Notes under the pieces: model-generated
Told to the model about the DNA's origin: nothing
The model's database searches: none
Seen by the model: only the letters and a program-made list of their open reading frames with translations
Shown: positions 15,596 through 25,821 of the stretch, one piece after another
Position numbering within the stretch: the first letter of the stretch is position 1
Layout of the letters: each line of letters begins with the position of its first letter
NCBI GenBank assembly: GCA_015065425.1
Contig: SVQH01000028.1
Coordinates: 1-44,270, forward strand
Reading direction: 5' to 3'
DNA from: Oscillospiraceae bacterium
Lineage (GTDB): Bacteria > Bacillota > Clostridia > Oscillospirales > Acutalibacteraceae
Length of the DNA: 44,270 bases
Position numbers and translations under genes: made by a program

Positions 15596-16723
15596 ATGGT
15601 TCAGTCCACAAAAGTAAACAAGCACCGAGCGAGCTATGCGGTTGACCTTCCTCTTGTTAATGAAAACGGATGTTATGAAATGAGGCTTGAAAGTATCGGA
15701 GGGTTGGGTGCAAATCTTTGCGGAAAATTACTCGGAGAACTGGGTGCCCTTTATTTAGGAATGAATTCGGCGGCATTTTCAAGCTACGGCTCGGAAAAAC
15801 GTGGGTCACCGGTTAAGTCTTATGTGCGTTGGAGCATACCTGAACGTGACATTTTACACAACAGTCCTGTAGAACAGCCGCATCTTCTTATTCTGTTTCA
15901 TCAGATACTTTCAAAAACACTGCCTGTGACTGCAGGTGCAGATGAGAATTGCATTTTAATTGTGAATACAAATGCTTCTCCCGAAAAGATGCGGGATGAA
16001 TTGCGTTTGTATGGCGGTACGGTATACTGTGTTGATGCCTTGCAGTTAGCTTTACAAAGTAAAAGCCGCGTTAATATGGTGATGCTTGGTGCAGTTGCAA
16101 AGGCATCGGGTTTTATTCCCCTTGAAGCGGTGAGGGAGCTGGTTTCGGATACATTGGGAAAAAAGTATCCTGCCATGCTTGAAAACAATCTTGCAGGGTT
16201 AGAACTCGGATTTAAAAATGTGAGAGGACAGACTTTCTCTCCCGACGGAAAATATGAAAAAGTCCCGTACCGTGAAATAAAAAGCAAATGGGGATATGAG
16301 AATGCTCCGCTCGGAGGTGCCAATCCTCATTTCGGCAGTACGGTGTCAAATGATTTGTCTGCATCAAGAGAAGGATTTATTCCTCTGTTTTTGCCTGAAA
16401 AGTGTATTCATTGCGGATTATGCGACACCGCCTGTCCCGATATGGTATTTCAATTTTTACCCGGTGAATACCGCGGAAAACCTTCTATGATGAACAGAGG
16501 ACTTGATTATCATCACTGCAAAGGGTGTCTGCGTTGTGTGGATGTATGTCCTACCGGTGCTTTGGTAAGCGGAAAAGAACAGGAACATCCCCATAAGAAA
16601 TGGTTTGTCCGTAACAAGGATTTAATTACAGATAATCTTGATTTTGAACCTGCAGGTGCAGATCCTTCGGTTACGGGTGAATCCTATTTAACCGAAAAGC
16701 GTATGGACGGAGGGTTGATGTAA
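15596..16723 (+). CDS. 2-oxoacid:ferredoxin oxidoreductase, fused gamma and delta subunits
   Basis: The 375-residue protein joins two subunits. Residues about 20-215 are the gamma domain (LESIGGLGANLCGKLLGELG, then FSSYGSEKRGSPVKSYVR), which supports the active complex and CoA handling. Residues about 255-330 are a delta-type ferredoxin with two 4Fe-4S motifs, CIHCGLCDTACPD and CKGCLRCVDVCPTG. The enzyme class oxidatively decarboxylates a 2-oxoacid to acyl-CoA with reduction of ferredoxin. The ATG is behind AAAAAGGAG. The alpha-beta partner starts one base after its stop. The second cysteine cluster is complete, so electron relay should work. Confidence 0.93.
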   Translation: MVQSTKVNKHRASYAVDLPLVNENGCYEMRLESIGGLGANLCGKLLGELGALYLGMNSAAFSSYGSEKRGSPVKSYVRWSIPERDILHNSPVEQPHLLILFHQILSKTLPVTAGADENCILIVNTNASPEKMRDELRLYGGTVYCVDALQLALQSKSRVNMVMLGAVAKASGFIPLEAVRELVSDTLGKKYPAMLENNLAGLELGFKNVRGQTFSPDGKYEKVPYREIKSKWGYENAPLGGANPHFGSTVSNDLSASREGFIPLFLPEKCIHCGLCDTACPDMVFQFLPGEYRGKPSMMNRGLDYHHCKGCLRCVDVCPTGALVSGKEQEHPHKKWFVRNKDLITDNLDFEPAGADPSVTGESYLTEKRMDGGLM

Positions 16724-16724
16724 T

Positions 16725-18953
16725 ATGGAAAAAGCCAAACAAAAACTATTATTTGAAAGCGGTAATGAATTGGCAGCCTATGCTGCAAAACAGATAAATT
16801 ATCATCTGATGGGGTACTATCCCATCACACCGTCTACACAGATTGCAGAATACTTAGACAGGATGGGAGCAGACGGTGAGCATAATATTGACTTGATACC
16901 TGCGGAAGGTGAACACAGTGCCGCTGGAATTTGCTACGGTGCATCTGTCGGCGGCGGCAGAGTTTTTAATGCAACCTCTGCCAACGGGCTTCTTTATGCA
17001 CTTGAACAGCTTCCCGTGCAGTCAGGTACACGGCTTCCCATGGTGCTTAATATTGCCTGCCGCAGTGTATCGGGACCTCTTTCCATAAAAGGGGATCACA
17101 GCGATATAATGTATACCCTTAATACGGGTTGGGTTATCCTTTTTGCAGATTCTCCACAAGAGGTGTATGACTGCAACATCTGTGCAATAAAAATAGCTGA
17201 AGGACTGCGGCTTCCCGTTATTGTTGCATTTGACGGTTTTTTTACAAGCCATCAGAAACGCAACTGTTATGTGTTTGAAGATGATAATGTTGTCAGGAAT
17301 TTTATCGGTCCCGTAAACTATGATTATACGGTGCTGAATCCTGAGCATCCCATAACTGTCGGTTCATATATGAATGAGCCTGATCTGATTAACAATAGGT
17401 ATCAGCTCCACTTAGCAATGGAAAAAGCACGTACTCTGATTCCCGATGTGTTTTATGAATATGAAAAGTTGTCAGGGCGTACACTTGAAACCTTGAAATC
17501 CTACAAAACGGAGGATGCCGAAGTGCTCCTGTTTATATTGGGCTCAGCATATCTTACAGCCAAAGCGGCTGTTGACAAGCTTCGCAGTGAAGGCAAAAAA
17601 GCGGGTGTGTTTTCTCTTGTAACACTCAGACCGTTTCCGTCAGAGGAAATTGCAGGGCTATGTAAAAACGCACATACGGTTATTGTGGCAGACAGGCAGG
17701 ACAGCTTCGGTGCAGGCGGCGGTAATATGTCCTTGGAAATACGTGCTGCTCTTCAGAGTAAAGGACTTACTCAGCGTGTTATCAGCCGTATATACGGACT
17801 TGGCGGGCAAGATTTTTATGAACATGATGCCGTTGAATTGCTTGAAAGCGGTTACAAAAAAGATGCTCCGAAATTTGATTATCTCGGTATCTATCCCGGA
17901 GAAGCTGATTTTCAACCAAAACCTTATTTTCAGCCCGTCGCAGATTATGAGGATAATCCCCGGCTTGTTTCGTGCAGTGAAGAAAACGGAAAGGTTGTGG
18001 TGAAAGGCGGTACGGTTCGTGATACCACCGCAAGGCCTAAACGTCTTGCACCGGGGCACGGGGCTTGTCCCGGCTGCGGAATACCTGTCAATGTCAATTT
18101 GCTGCTTCGGGGAATTGAAGGAAATGTTGTTCTCTTATTTCAGACAGGCTGCGGCATGGTAGTAACTACGGGATATCCGAAAACTGCATTTAAAGTGCCC
18201 TTTGTTCATAACCTCTTTCAGAACGGAGCCGCTACTTTAGCAGGTCTGTCTAAAATGTATCATAAAATGCAGGAGAGAGGGGAACTGCCTGAGGGGGATA
18301 TTACCTTCATTATGGTAAGCGGTGACGGCGGTATGGATATCGGTATGGGCTCAGCCATTGCAACTGCGTTGAGAGGAGATCCTGTTATACTTTTTGAGTA
18401 TGACAACGGCGGGTATATGAATACGGGTTATCAGCTATCTTATTCCACTCCCATGGGAGCGAAAAGTGCAACCTCCCATCTTGGAGAAAAGCAATGGGGA
18501 AAAACATTTTTTCATAAGGATATGCCGCAAATTTTAGCTGCTACAGGTATACCTTACGTAGCAACTGCCGCTGAGTCTGACCCTAATGACTTTATTAAAA
18601 AAGCAGCCAAGGCTCAGTATTATGCAAAGACACACGGTACGGCTTATATCAAATGCCTTTCTGCTTGTCCGCTTAACTGGGGCGACAAACCGAATACCGA
18701 GAGAAAGGTTATTTCTGCGGCGGTAAACAGTTGTTATTTTCCGCTTTATGAGGTGGAACAGGGCTATACAACACTGTCTTATGACCCTGAAAAGAATAAT
18801 AAAAAAATTCCCGTGACTGATTGGCTTAAAATGATGGGTAGAACCAAGCATTTATGTACAGAAAAGTACAGTGAAATAACAGATGTTGTTCAACTTGAAG
18901 TCAATAGCCGTTGGAAGCGTTTAAAGATTCAGGCTGAACATCCTGAATTATAA
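16725..18953 (+). CDS. 2-oxoacid:ferredoxin oxidoreductase, fused alpha and beta subunits
   Basis: The 742-residue protein joins the alpha subunit (residues about 1-400, with [14 protein letters not shown] and [11 protein letters not shown]) to the thiamine-diphosphate beta subunit (about 440-720). The beta part shows [23 protein letters not shown] and the cofactor motif SGDGGMDIG ending at [10 protein letters not shown]. The linker in between is acidic and aromatic-rich. With the neighbouring gamma-delta fusion, the whole four-subunit enzyme is made from two chains. Pyruvate, 2-oxoisovalerate or an aryl-pyruvate are all possible substrates; the sequence alone does not decide. The ATG follows GGAGGG near the end of the upstream gene. 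Confidence 0.93.
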   Translation: MEKAKQKLLFESGNELAAYAAKQINYHLMGYYPITPSTQIAEYLDRMGADGEHNIDLIPAEGEHSAAGICYGASVGGGRVFNATSANGLLYALEQLPVQSGTRLPMVLNIACRSVSGPLSIKGDHSDIMYTLNTGWVILFADSPQEVYDCNICAIKIAEGLRLPVIVAFDGFFTSHQKRNCYVFEDDNVVRNFIGPVNYDYTVLNPEHPITVGSYMNEPDLINNRYQLHLAMEKARTLIPDVFYEYEKLSGRTLETLKSYKTEDAEVLLFILGSAYLTAKAAVDKLRSEGKKAGVFSLVTLRPFPSEEIAGLCKNAHTVIVADRQDSFGAGGGNMSLEIRAALQSKGLTQRVISRIYGLGGQDFYEHDAVELLESGYKKDAPKFDYLGIYPGEADFQPKPYFQPVADYEDNPRLVSCSEENGKVVVKGGTVRDTTARPKRLAPGHGACPGCGIPVNVNLLLRGIEGNVVLLFQTGCGMVVTTGYPKTAFKVPFVHNLFQNGAATLAGLSKMYHKMQERGELPEGDITFIMVSGDGGMDIGMGSAIATALRGDPVILFEYDNGGYMNTGYQLSYSTPMGAKSATSHLGEKQWGKTFFHKDMPQILAATGIPYVATAAESDPNDFIKKAAKAQYYAKTHGTAYIKCLSACPLNWGDKPNTERKVISAAVNSCYFPLYEVEQGYTTLSYDPEKNNKKIPVTDWLKMMGRTKHLCTEKYSEITDVVQLEVNSRWKRLKIQAEHPEL

Positions 18954-18969
18954 TAATGGAGGTAACAGA

Positions 18970-20916
18970 TTGAGTAACCGTTTACAATATGAAACAAGCC
19001 CGTATCTGCTTCAGCATAAAGAAAACCCCGTTGATTGGTATCCATGGTGTGATGAGGCATTCCAACGGGCAAAAAAAGAAGATAAGCCTGTCTTTTTAAG
19101 TATAGGATACAGTTCATGTCATTGGTGCCATGTTTTAGCCCATGAGAGTTTTGAAGATAACGAAATCGCTGAACTTTTGAATCGTTATTTTATATCAATA
19201 AAAGTGGATAAAGAAGAACGCCCCGATATTGACAGTGTTTATATGACGGTGTGCCAGGCATTTACGGGAAGCGGAGGCTGGCCTACAAGTATTTTTATGA
19301 CGGCAGAGAAAAAACCGTTTTTTGCAGGCACATATTTCCCGAAAACATCCCGCGGCGGAATGATAGGTTTTAAAGAACTTCTTATTGCCATACATGAAAA
19401 TTGGGATAATGACAGGGATTCATTGCTGAAACAGTCAGATGAAATTATTTCATATCTGAATGATGTGCAGAGCACACCTGAAGTTGCCGATTTGAAGCCG
19501 GTGCATTCAGCGGTATCGATCTATGAGCGTATCTATGACAGCAGATATGGTGGTTTTGGCCGTGCTCCGAAATTCCCTGCACCGCATAATCTTCTTTTTT
19601 TGCTTTCTTACTATGAGCGATATAAAAAAGCCGAGTGCTTACAAATGGCAGAGCATACACTTCTGCAGATGTATCGGGGAGGAATTTTTGACCACATAGG
19701 TTTTGGATTTTGCCGTTATTCCACCGATAAAAAATTCCTTGCTCCGCATTTTGAAAAAATGCTGTACGACAACGCTTTATTAATACTTGCATATTGCAGG
19801 GTGCACGGTATAACAAAAAAGAAGTTGTATCTTGAAATTGCTGAAAAAACAGCAGATTATATTCTGCGTGAAATGACATCCGGGCAGGGAGCATTCTTCA
19901 GTGCACAGGACGCTGACAGTGAGGGGGAAGAGGGTAAATACTATTTATTTACCCCCGAAGAAATTGAGAGTGTCCTCGGACAAAAGGATGGGCATATCTT
20001 TAACCGTCATTTTGATATAAGTGACAAAGGTAATTTTGAAGGTAAGAGTATACCGAATTTATTAAGCAGTGACCCCGCTGACCAATCCTTTGAGACTTTT
20101 TTGCCGCAACTTTTAATATACAGAAAAAACCGATATCCTCTGTATACTGATGATAAAATACTGACATCGTGGAATTCTTTAATGATTACTGCAATGTGTG
20201 AGTTGTACATTGCAAGTAAAAAGTCTGTTTATCTTAATGCGGCAAAGCAGGCAGATTCTTTTATCCGAAAATTTCTTTGTGAGGGCACAACATTATATGT
20301 AAGTTTTCGGGACGGCAGACGCGGAGTAACAGGTTTTCTGGATGATTATGCCGCATATATTTTTGCCCAGCTGGGGTTATATAAAGCAACATTGGACGAT
20401 GAATATCTGAATCGTGCAAAGCATCTGTGTGATAAGGTCTCGGCAGATTTCAGTGATAATTGCGGCGGATTTTATTTATACAGTGATGACAGCGAAGAAC
20501 TGATATTGCGACCGAAGGAAACCTATGACGGTGCAATTCCGAGCGGAAACTCACTGATGGCATATAACCTTGTAAGATTGTGGCTTTTAACTTCAGATGA
20601 AAAATATAAAATTGCGGCAGAGCAGCTCATGGATTTTATTGCATCCGACGCTTCACACAGTCCCGTAAATCACGCTATGTTTCTGACTGCTCTTTTAGAA
20701 TATAACGAACCGCCCGTAAAAATAACGGTTGTGTCTGATGAAAAGACAGACAAAGCTTCTTTACCGCTTAAAGTACCGTCAGATGCAGTGGTAAAGTTTT
20801 TATCGCAACCTACAGAGGAATATCCGATGAAAAACGGACAGACTACCTATTATGTCTGCAAAGGTCATACCTGTAAGCCACCCGTTAATGACCTGAATGC
20901 AGTTTTATTGCAATAG
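18970..20916 (+). CDS. YyaL-type thioredoxin-fold protein with six-hairpin domain
   Basis: This 648-residue protein of the YyaL/SSP411 family starts at TTG, supported by GGAGG seven bases upstream. Residues about 1-165 form a thioredoxin-like domain ([13 protein letters not shown], then SCHWCHV with the CxxC pair at 50-53, then GWPTSIFMT). The rest is an alpha/alpha barrel of the six-hairpin glycosidase type ([47 protein letters not shown]). The family function is not firmly known. It follows the oxidoreductase genes by 16 bases and is co-transcribed. A terminator closes the operon. Confidence 0.92.
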   Translation: MSNRLQYETSPYLLQHKENPVDWYPWCDEAFQRAKKEDKPVFLSIGYSSCHWCHVLAHESFEDNEIAELLNRYFISIKVDKEERPDIDSVYMTVCQAFTGSGGWPTSIFMTAEKKPFFAGTYFPKTSRGGMIGFKELLIAIHENWDNDRDSLLKQSDEIISYLNDVQSTPEVADLKPVHSAVSIYERIYDSRYGGFGRAPKFPAPHNLLFLLSYYERYKKAECLQMAEHTLLQMYRGGIFDHIGFGFCRYSTDKKFLAPHFEKMLYDNALLILAYCRVHGITKKKLYLEIAEKTADYILREMTSGQGAFFSAQDADSEGEEGKYYLFTPEEIESVLGQKDGHIFNRHFDISDKGNFEGKSIPNLLSSDPADQSFETFLPQLLIYRKNRYPLYTDDKILTSWNSLMITAMCELYIASKKSVYLNAAKQADSFIRKFLCEGTTLYVSFRDGRRGVTGFLDDYAAYIFAQLGLYKATLDDEYLNRAKHLCDKVSADFSDNCGGFYLYSDDSEELILRPKETYDGAIPSGNSLMAYNLVRLWLLTSDEKYKIAAEQLMDFIASDASHSPVNHAMFLTALLEYNEPPVKITVVSDEKTDKASLPLKVPSDAVVKFLSQPTEEYPMKNGQTTYYVCKGHTCKPPVNDLNAVLLQ

Positions 20917-20951
20917 TTACCGTTTAATATGAAACACAAATTAAGTTAAAT

Positions 20952-20995
20952 AAAGCATTGAGTGAAAAAAACGCACTCAGTGCTTTCATTTTTTT
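20952..20995 (+). terminator. Terminator of the 2-oxoacid oxidoreductase operon
   Basis: A 13-bp stem (AAAGCATTGAGTG with CACTCAGTGCTTT, one G-T pair) is followed by CATTTTTTT. Confidence 0.92.
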
Positions 20996-21045
20996 GCTGA
21001 TAAATTGAATAAAATGAAGAAAAAACTATTATGAGCTATTGAGTG

Positions 21046-21074
21046 TTGATAATGATATTTTATTGTGTTAAAAT
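21046..21074 (+). promoter_or_regulatory. Promoter of the GH36 gene
   Basis: TTGATA and TAAAAT are 17 bp apart, ending 46 bases before the chosen start codon. This also argues against the longer reading frame that begins at 21043. Confidence 0.65.
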
Positions 21075-21120
21075 AAAATCGTTATTCATAAAATGCTTTA
21101 TGATTTGGCGGTGGAAATTT

Positions 21121-23580
21121 ATGAAAAAAATTAAGAACAAAGAAATAATTGAAAGTATTGTTACCACGGTGCTCTTCGGGCTTCTCATTTATGCGGCTTA
21201 TTCACTCTGGTACATATTCCACGGAACAGACAGTGCTCCCGATGTACATCTTTATACCGTTCTTTCAGGGTTGGCACTGGGATGGTTTCTGATGCTTTTT
21301 GTACAGACGGTTTTGGAAAAAAGCGGTTGGATAGGAAAGCTTATCGCATTTGTTGCAGGTAATGCCATTTTTCACGGTGTTTTGTGGGGAATTAATGCGA
21401 AAATCAACCCGAGTAATACGGATAATGACGCGGTTATTATAAAAACATTTACAGTTGCATTCGCTTTGACTGCAGTTGTTCTTCTTATAACCTTTATTTT
21501 AAGAGCAAGGAAAAAATATAAGGCTTTGAATATCATTCTTGCACTTATATATTTCGTTGTTTCATGCGGAGGCTTGTATATTTTTAACGAGGAAAACATC
21601 AAGGCTCTTCAATATAAAAAGAATATCAAGTTTGACACCATCAGTGCCGATGAAATGAGTCTTACCGAAGATGAAAAAGAGCTTAGCAATCATTGGTTTA
21701 AGGATAATTTCTTCTCGGAAGACGGAGAATATCCCTTTACCTTCAAGGTTGACGGTGAAGCTTTTAATCCTGCCGAATGGGAGAAAACCTTTGAAAAGGT
21801 TCCCGAAAAAGGTGCTGTTTATCAAGGCGGAGAGACACATTATCTGATTCTCAAAAACCGTGAAAAGGGACTTGAGGTAAAAGCAGAATTAACTGAGTTC
21901 ACAGAAAAGGCAACCTGTCAGTGGACCGTATACATAAAAAATACGGGTGCGGAAAATTCAGGTGTTATCAGCGATTTCTATGCCCTCGATTCCTCTTTTG
22001 CAACAGGTAAGGCAGAGCTTTACTATTCCATAGGCAGTGACACAGCCGCAAGTGATTTTTCTCTCATAAAGAAGAATTTGTCTTCAGCTGAAAAGACCTT
22101 CTCGGGTAATGAAGGCAAGCCCACAGAAACTTATCTTCCCTATTTTAATATAAACGGCGAAAATTACGGTATGATTCTCGGTATCGGCTGGACAGGTCAG
22201 TGGGCGGCTGCTCTTAAGGAATCAAATAATGAAGCTGAAATTTCCGTAAAGCAGGAATATTTTGAAGCATATCTTCTTCCCGGTGAAGAGGTGCGTTCTC
22301 CTCTTGTATCTCTGAGTTTTTATAAAAATGACAATCCCCTTAAAGGCTTCAATCTTTTCAGAAGCTGGATTATGGATTGTGTATATCCCGAAAGTGTAAC
22401 AAAGAATCATTATACCGTAATGGAGATTGCAGGTCCCATGCACACAAGAACCTCCGATGAAATTATTGAAATTCTTGACAGCATAGATGATAAAATCTAT
22501 GCACAGACTGATGCTTTCTGGATGGATGCAGGCTGGTACAATTATAATGAAGGCTGGTATGACGGTGTCGGCAACTGGACTGTTGATACATCAAGATACG
22601 ATAACGGCATATCGGAGCTTTCGGGCTATGCCGCAAATAAGGGGCTCGGTCACGTGCTATGGTATGAGCCCGAAAGAGTTTATCCCGGAACCCTGTTCCA
22701 TACGGTAGGTTCAGAACACGAGCAGTGGCTTATATCCGCAGGTGATGAAAACATTATGTGGAACCTTGCCAATGAGGAAGCACTTGAATATTACTGCGAA
22801 TATCTTCTGAATTCAATGAAAGAAAACGGAGTCACCGTTTACCGTCAGGACTTCAACTTCGCACCTCTTGAATATTGGCAGAAGGCAGATAACGAATATT
22901 ATGACGGCAGAACGGGTATCTGCGAAAACCATTATGTGACAAATCTTTATAAGTATCTCGATTTCCTTTACGAAAACATTGACGGACTTATAATTGATAA
23001 CTGTGCATCGGGCGGAAAACGCCTTGACCTTGAAATGACCTTCCGCAGTATTCCTTTCTGGAGAAGTGACTATAACTGTGATTATCATTCAGATCTGTTT
23101 GAGGCCACTCAGTCCCATACCTACGGTATTTCATTCTGGCTGCCTATAACGGGAAGTGCACAGTATATGATGAATGAGTATTCCGCACGATCGGATATTA
23201 TGCCCCTGATGCTTATGGACTTTTTTGCACACCAAAATCCTGAATTCGGCTTCTATCACGAACAGAGAGAGCTTATGGCCGGTAACTTCTATCCTCTTGA
23301 ATTCGGAAGCTATGATAAGAATAAGATGCATGCTATGCAGTATTCCACAGAGGATGCTCTGTCAGGTACGGCACTTATCTATAAGCGTGTAAATGTGAAG
23401 GATGCGGAATATACGGTAAAGCTTAACGGTCTTATTCTCTCTGAAAACTATAATGTTTATGACATTGACAATCCCGAAACGGTTTACACCATGACAGGTG
23501 AGAAGCTTATGAATGAAGGTATCACCCTTCCTCTTCCCGAAGGAGAAAAAGCTATTATCTTAATGTACAGTGCCGCATAA
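21121..23580 (+). CDS. Polytopic membrane-anchored GH36 alpha-galactosidase
   Basis: The protein has 819 residues from an ATG behind a weak GGTGG; the longer frame lacks a ribosome site. The N-terminal 160 residues form about five membrane helices (for example GLLIYAAYSLWYIF, LALGWFLMLFVQTVL, FALTAVVLLITFIL). A beta-sandwich of about 270 residues and a GH36 (melibiase) barrel follow. Catalytic features are the nucleophile in YRQDFNF (Asp577), NCASGG at 627-632, and WRSDYNCD with the likely acid/base Asp650. GH36 enzymes remove alpha-linked galactose. Typical bacterial members are soluble, so the polytopic N-terminus is odd and would hold the catalytic domain at the membrane surface. Confidence 0.9.
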   Translation: MKKIKNKEIIESIVTTVLFGLLIYAAYSLWYIFHGTDSAPDVHLYTVLSGLALGWFLMLFVQTVLEKSGWIGKLIAFVAGNAIFHGVLWGINAKINPSNTDNDAVIIKTFTVAFALTAVVLLITFILRARKKYKALNIILALIYFVVSCGGLYIFNEENIKALQYKKNIKFDTISADEMSLTEDEKELSNHWFKDNFFSEDGEYPFTFKVDGEAFNPAEWEKTFEKVPEKGAVYQGGETHYLILKNREKGLEVKAELTEFTEKATCQWTVYIKNTGAENSGVISDFYALDSSFATGKAELYYSIGSDTAASDFSLIKKNLSSAEKTFSGNEGKPTETYLPYFNINGENYGMILGIGWTGQWAAALKESNNEAEISVKQEYFEAYLLPGEEVRSPLVSLSFYKNDNPLKGFNLFRSWIMDCVYPESVTKNHYTVMEIAGPMHTRTSDEIIEILDSIDDKIYAQTDAFWMDAGWYNYNEGWYDGVGNWTVDTSRYDNGISELSGYAANKGLGHVLWYEPERVYPGTLFHTVGSEHEQWLISAGDENIMWNLANEEALEYYCEYLLNSMKENGVTVYRQDFNFAPLEYWQKADNEYYDGRTGICENHYVTNLYKYLDFLYENIDGLIIDNCASGGKRLDLEMTFRSIPFWRSDYNCDYHSDLFEATQSHTYGISFWLPITGSAQYMMNEYSARSDIMPLMLMDFFAHQNPEFGFYHEQRELMAGNFYPLEFGSYDKNKMHAMQYSTEDALSGTALIYKRVNVKDAEYTVKLNGLILSENYNVYDIDNPETVYTMTGEKLMNEGITLPLPEGEKAIILMYSAA

Positions 23581-23600
23581 AAAAGTTCTGTTTAAATTAA

Positions 23601-23640
23601 GGTCTCAGACCTGCTGAAAAGTAAGTCTGAGACCGTTATT
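23601..23640 (+). terminator. Hairpin after the GH36 gene
   Basis: A perfect 10-bp stem (GGTCTCAGAC with GTCTGAGACC) has a 14-nt loop and only a weak T tract (GTTATTCACTTT). It is a probable terminator or attenuator before the MFS gene. Confidence 0.65.
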
Positions 23641-23665
23641 CACTTTATGGAAAACAGGTGATTTT

Positions 23666-24889
23666 ATGAAAAGCCAATCAGTTTTATCGCGACGCAGATT
23701 ATATCTGTTTTCAGGTGTGCTGGTAATGCTCTTTTCGGGTGTTTTATATGCCTGGTCTATTCTGAAAATTCCCTTTGCGGAAGAATATCAATGGGAAGCA
23801 GGTTTTCTTGCATTAAATTTCACGCTGACAATGTGTTTCTTTTGCCTCGGTGCATTTTTCGGAAGTCTTCTTAATAAAAAAATCGGTATAAGATATACAT
23901 TACTGATATCGGCATTTTTATCAGGGGGCGGGTTTGTTCTTACGGGATTTATTCCTGCTGAATTTCCGTTTTTATTAATTATTTCTTATGCGTTTTTGTC
24001 GGGTACGGGGATCGGTATTTCATACAATGTGGTTGTTTCTTCCGTAACATCATGGTTTCCCGACAAAAAAGGCATCAGTTCGGGCTGTCTCATGCTCGGC
24101 TTCGGACTGAGTACTCTGATTCTCGGAAATGTCATTGATTTTTTATATAAAAGTGAATCAGTCGGTTGGAATAAAGCTTTTATTCTCCTCGGTGCAGTTT
24201 TGTTTACCGTTTTGATTTTTGCCGCGTTTACTCTAAAAATGCCTGATGCAGATATGCAGCTCCCCGTATCGGGAAATAAACGTATAATACAAAAGGAAGC
24301 CTTTGAAAGAAGAGATTTTACAACATCCGAAATGCTCCGTAATTTTACCTTCTGGCGTGCTTTTATATGTATGACCCTTCTTACCGCTGTGGGTAATTCT
24401 GCAATAAGCTTTGCAAGAGACCTTGTGTTGTCTGTTGATGCTTCACCTGATATTGCCACAACAATGGTCGGAGTGCTTGCAGTCTGTAACGGCTTCGGAA
24501 GAATTCTTACGGGAATTCTGTTTGACAGAGCCGGACGCAGATTTGCTATGTATTCAGCAAATATCATTACAATTATTGCCGCAGGTGTAACACTTATGGC
24601 GGTAAATATGAATTCTCTTCCGATTTGTATTATAGGTCTTTGTCTCACGGGCATCTCTTACGGCTCCTGTCCTACGGTAACTTCGGCATTTACGTCAGCT
24701 TTTTACGGACAGAAGCATTTTTCCGTAAATTACAGCCTTATAAATTTCAATCTGATTTTTGCCTCGTTCATTGCAGGCTTCAGCAACACCTTAATGATAA
24801 ATACAGGCAGCTATTCTTCACCGTTTATCATGCTGCTGATTCTTGCTTTTGTGGCTATGGGACTGAATATTTCCATAAAAAGACCATAA
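23666..24889 (+). CDS. MFS transporter, OFA (oxalate/formate antiporter-like) group
   Basis: The 407-residue protein has about twelve membrane helices. The N-terminal LFSGVLYAWSILKIPFAEEY and the later FLSGTGIGISYNVVVSSVTSWFPDKKG region (SWFPDKKG motif) are typical of the OFA group, which includes YhjX. The C-terminal half has the loop RILTGILFDRAGRRFAM and GISYGSCPTVTSAF. Members exchange carboxylates, but the substrate here is unknown. The ATG is behind AGGTGA. A strong terminator follows. The 25-bp gap after the upstream hairpin leaves little room for its own promoter, so it may be read through from the GH36 gene. Confidence 0.9.
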   Translation: MKSQSVLSRRRLYLFSGVLVMLFSGVLYAWSILKIPFAEEYQWEAGFLALNFTLTMCFFCLGAFFGSLLNKKIGIRYTLLISAFLSGGGFVLTGFIPAEFPFLLIISYAFLSGTGIGISYNVVVSSVTSWFPDKKGISSGCLMLGFGLSTLILGNVIDFLYKSESVGWNKAFILLGAVLFTVLIFAAFTLKMPDADMQLPVSGNKRIIQKEAFERRDFTTSEMLRNFTFWRAFICMTLLTAVGNSAISFARDLVLSVDASPDIATTMVGVLAVCNGFGRILTGILFDRAGRRFAMYSANIITIIAAGVTLMAVNMNSLPICIIGLCLTGISYGSCPTVTSAFTSAFYGQKHFSVNYSLINFNLIFASFIAGFSNTLMINTGSYSSPFIMLLILAFVAMGLNISIKRP

Positions 24890-24944
24890 ATTATGATGTA
24901 TGTTTTATCCTTCCGTAAAAAAGGAAAAAATTGTGTCTGAAGTG

Positions 24945-24993
24945 AATCTCCCCGTCTTGCGGATAACGATAGTCCGTCGGGGAGATTTTTTCT
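24945..24993 (+). terminator. Terminator of the OFA-type transporter gene
   Basis: The stem AATCTCCCCG with CGGGGAGATT encloses an inner GGA-TCC pairing and ends in a T run. Confidence 0.9.
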
Positions 24994-25095
24994 GTTTTCA
25001 GGTAGAATTATACTGCTTCTTTTTCAATTAGCAGGTTATTTACTAAGGCTTTTTCAGCTGCTAAAATATAAGCATAAAAAGAACGGAGGGGTATT

Positions 25096-25623
25096 ATGAA
25101 TATTATAAAAATCGGTGAACAGATTGCTGTTCTGAGAAAAAACAAAGGGATTACACAAAGCGAACTCGGAGAGAGAGTGGGAGTTTCCTTTCAGGCTGTC
25201 AGCAAGTGGGAAAGAGGGGAGAGTCTTCCTGATGTGACTGTGCTGCCATTACTTGCAAGGGTTCTTGAAACTACGATTGACCATATTCTTCTCGGCGGTG
25301 AAAAAACAGTTGAATATAAAGGAAAAATCACCGTTTCAGATATGAGAAAGGGTATAAAAAGTCTTCAGAGTATGGGTGAATATCTCGGTAAAGAAAATAT
25401 TATCTACCGCAGTGCCGTCAAGGGAATAAATGTAGAGATGAACACTGATATTGAAAAAGCCTTCACGGATGATTATGTTTTTGAAGCGTTTCTTGCCGAA
25501 GCCATAATACAGAATCTGATATCCGGTGTGTATATAGATGTCAGCGATGTAAAGAATAATTTCAGATATGAACACTTTAAGAATATTGTTCTTGAATACT
25601 GTGGCAGATACGGTATTATGTGA
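25096..25623 (+). CDS. XRE-family transcription regulator
   Basis: The 175-residue protein has a Cro/CI helix-turn-helix at residues about 7-61 (ITQSELGERVGVSFQAVSKW, ESLPDVTVLPLLARVL). The C-terminal 110 residues are a soluble alpha/beta region that I do not recognise; it has no membrane helix, unlike the regulator at 5528-6193. The ATG is behind GGAGGGG. It lies alone between a terminator and the promoter of the Gfo/Idh gene, so its target could be that gene or itself (inference). Confidence 0.9.
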   Translation: MNIIKIGEQIAVLRKNKGITQSELGERVGVSFQAVSKWERGESLPDVTVLPLLARVLETTIDHILLGGEKTVEYKGKITVSDMRKGIKSLQSMGEYLGKENIIYRSAVKGINVEMNTDIEKAFTDDYVFEAFLAEAIIQNLISGVYIDVSDVKNNFRYEHFKNIVLEYCGRYGIM

Positions 25624-25746
25624 GAAAAAACATTCCGTTCTGAAAAATACAGAAAAAATCTTATAATTATCTTAAGCCTTTCATTTTTTTCTGATATTTC
25701 AGTGATAATAAGGTGATTTTAAGTACAACTTTTAGTTTTTTGCAAG

Positions 25747-25775
25747 TTGACAATAGGAACATGCTTTGCTAAAAT
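25747..25775 (+). promoter_or_regulatory. Promoter of the Gfo/Idh/MocA gene
   Basis: A perfect TTGACA and TAAAAT are 17 bp apart, ending 46 bases upstream of the start codon. Confidence 0.8.
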
Positions 25776-25821
25776 TAAAACGATATCTAAAAGGCTATAT
25801 TAATATTAACGGAGTTTTTAT

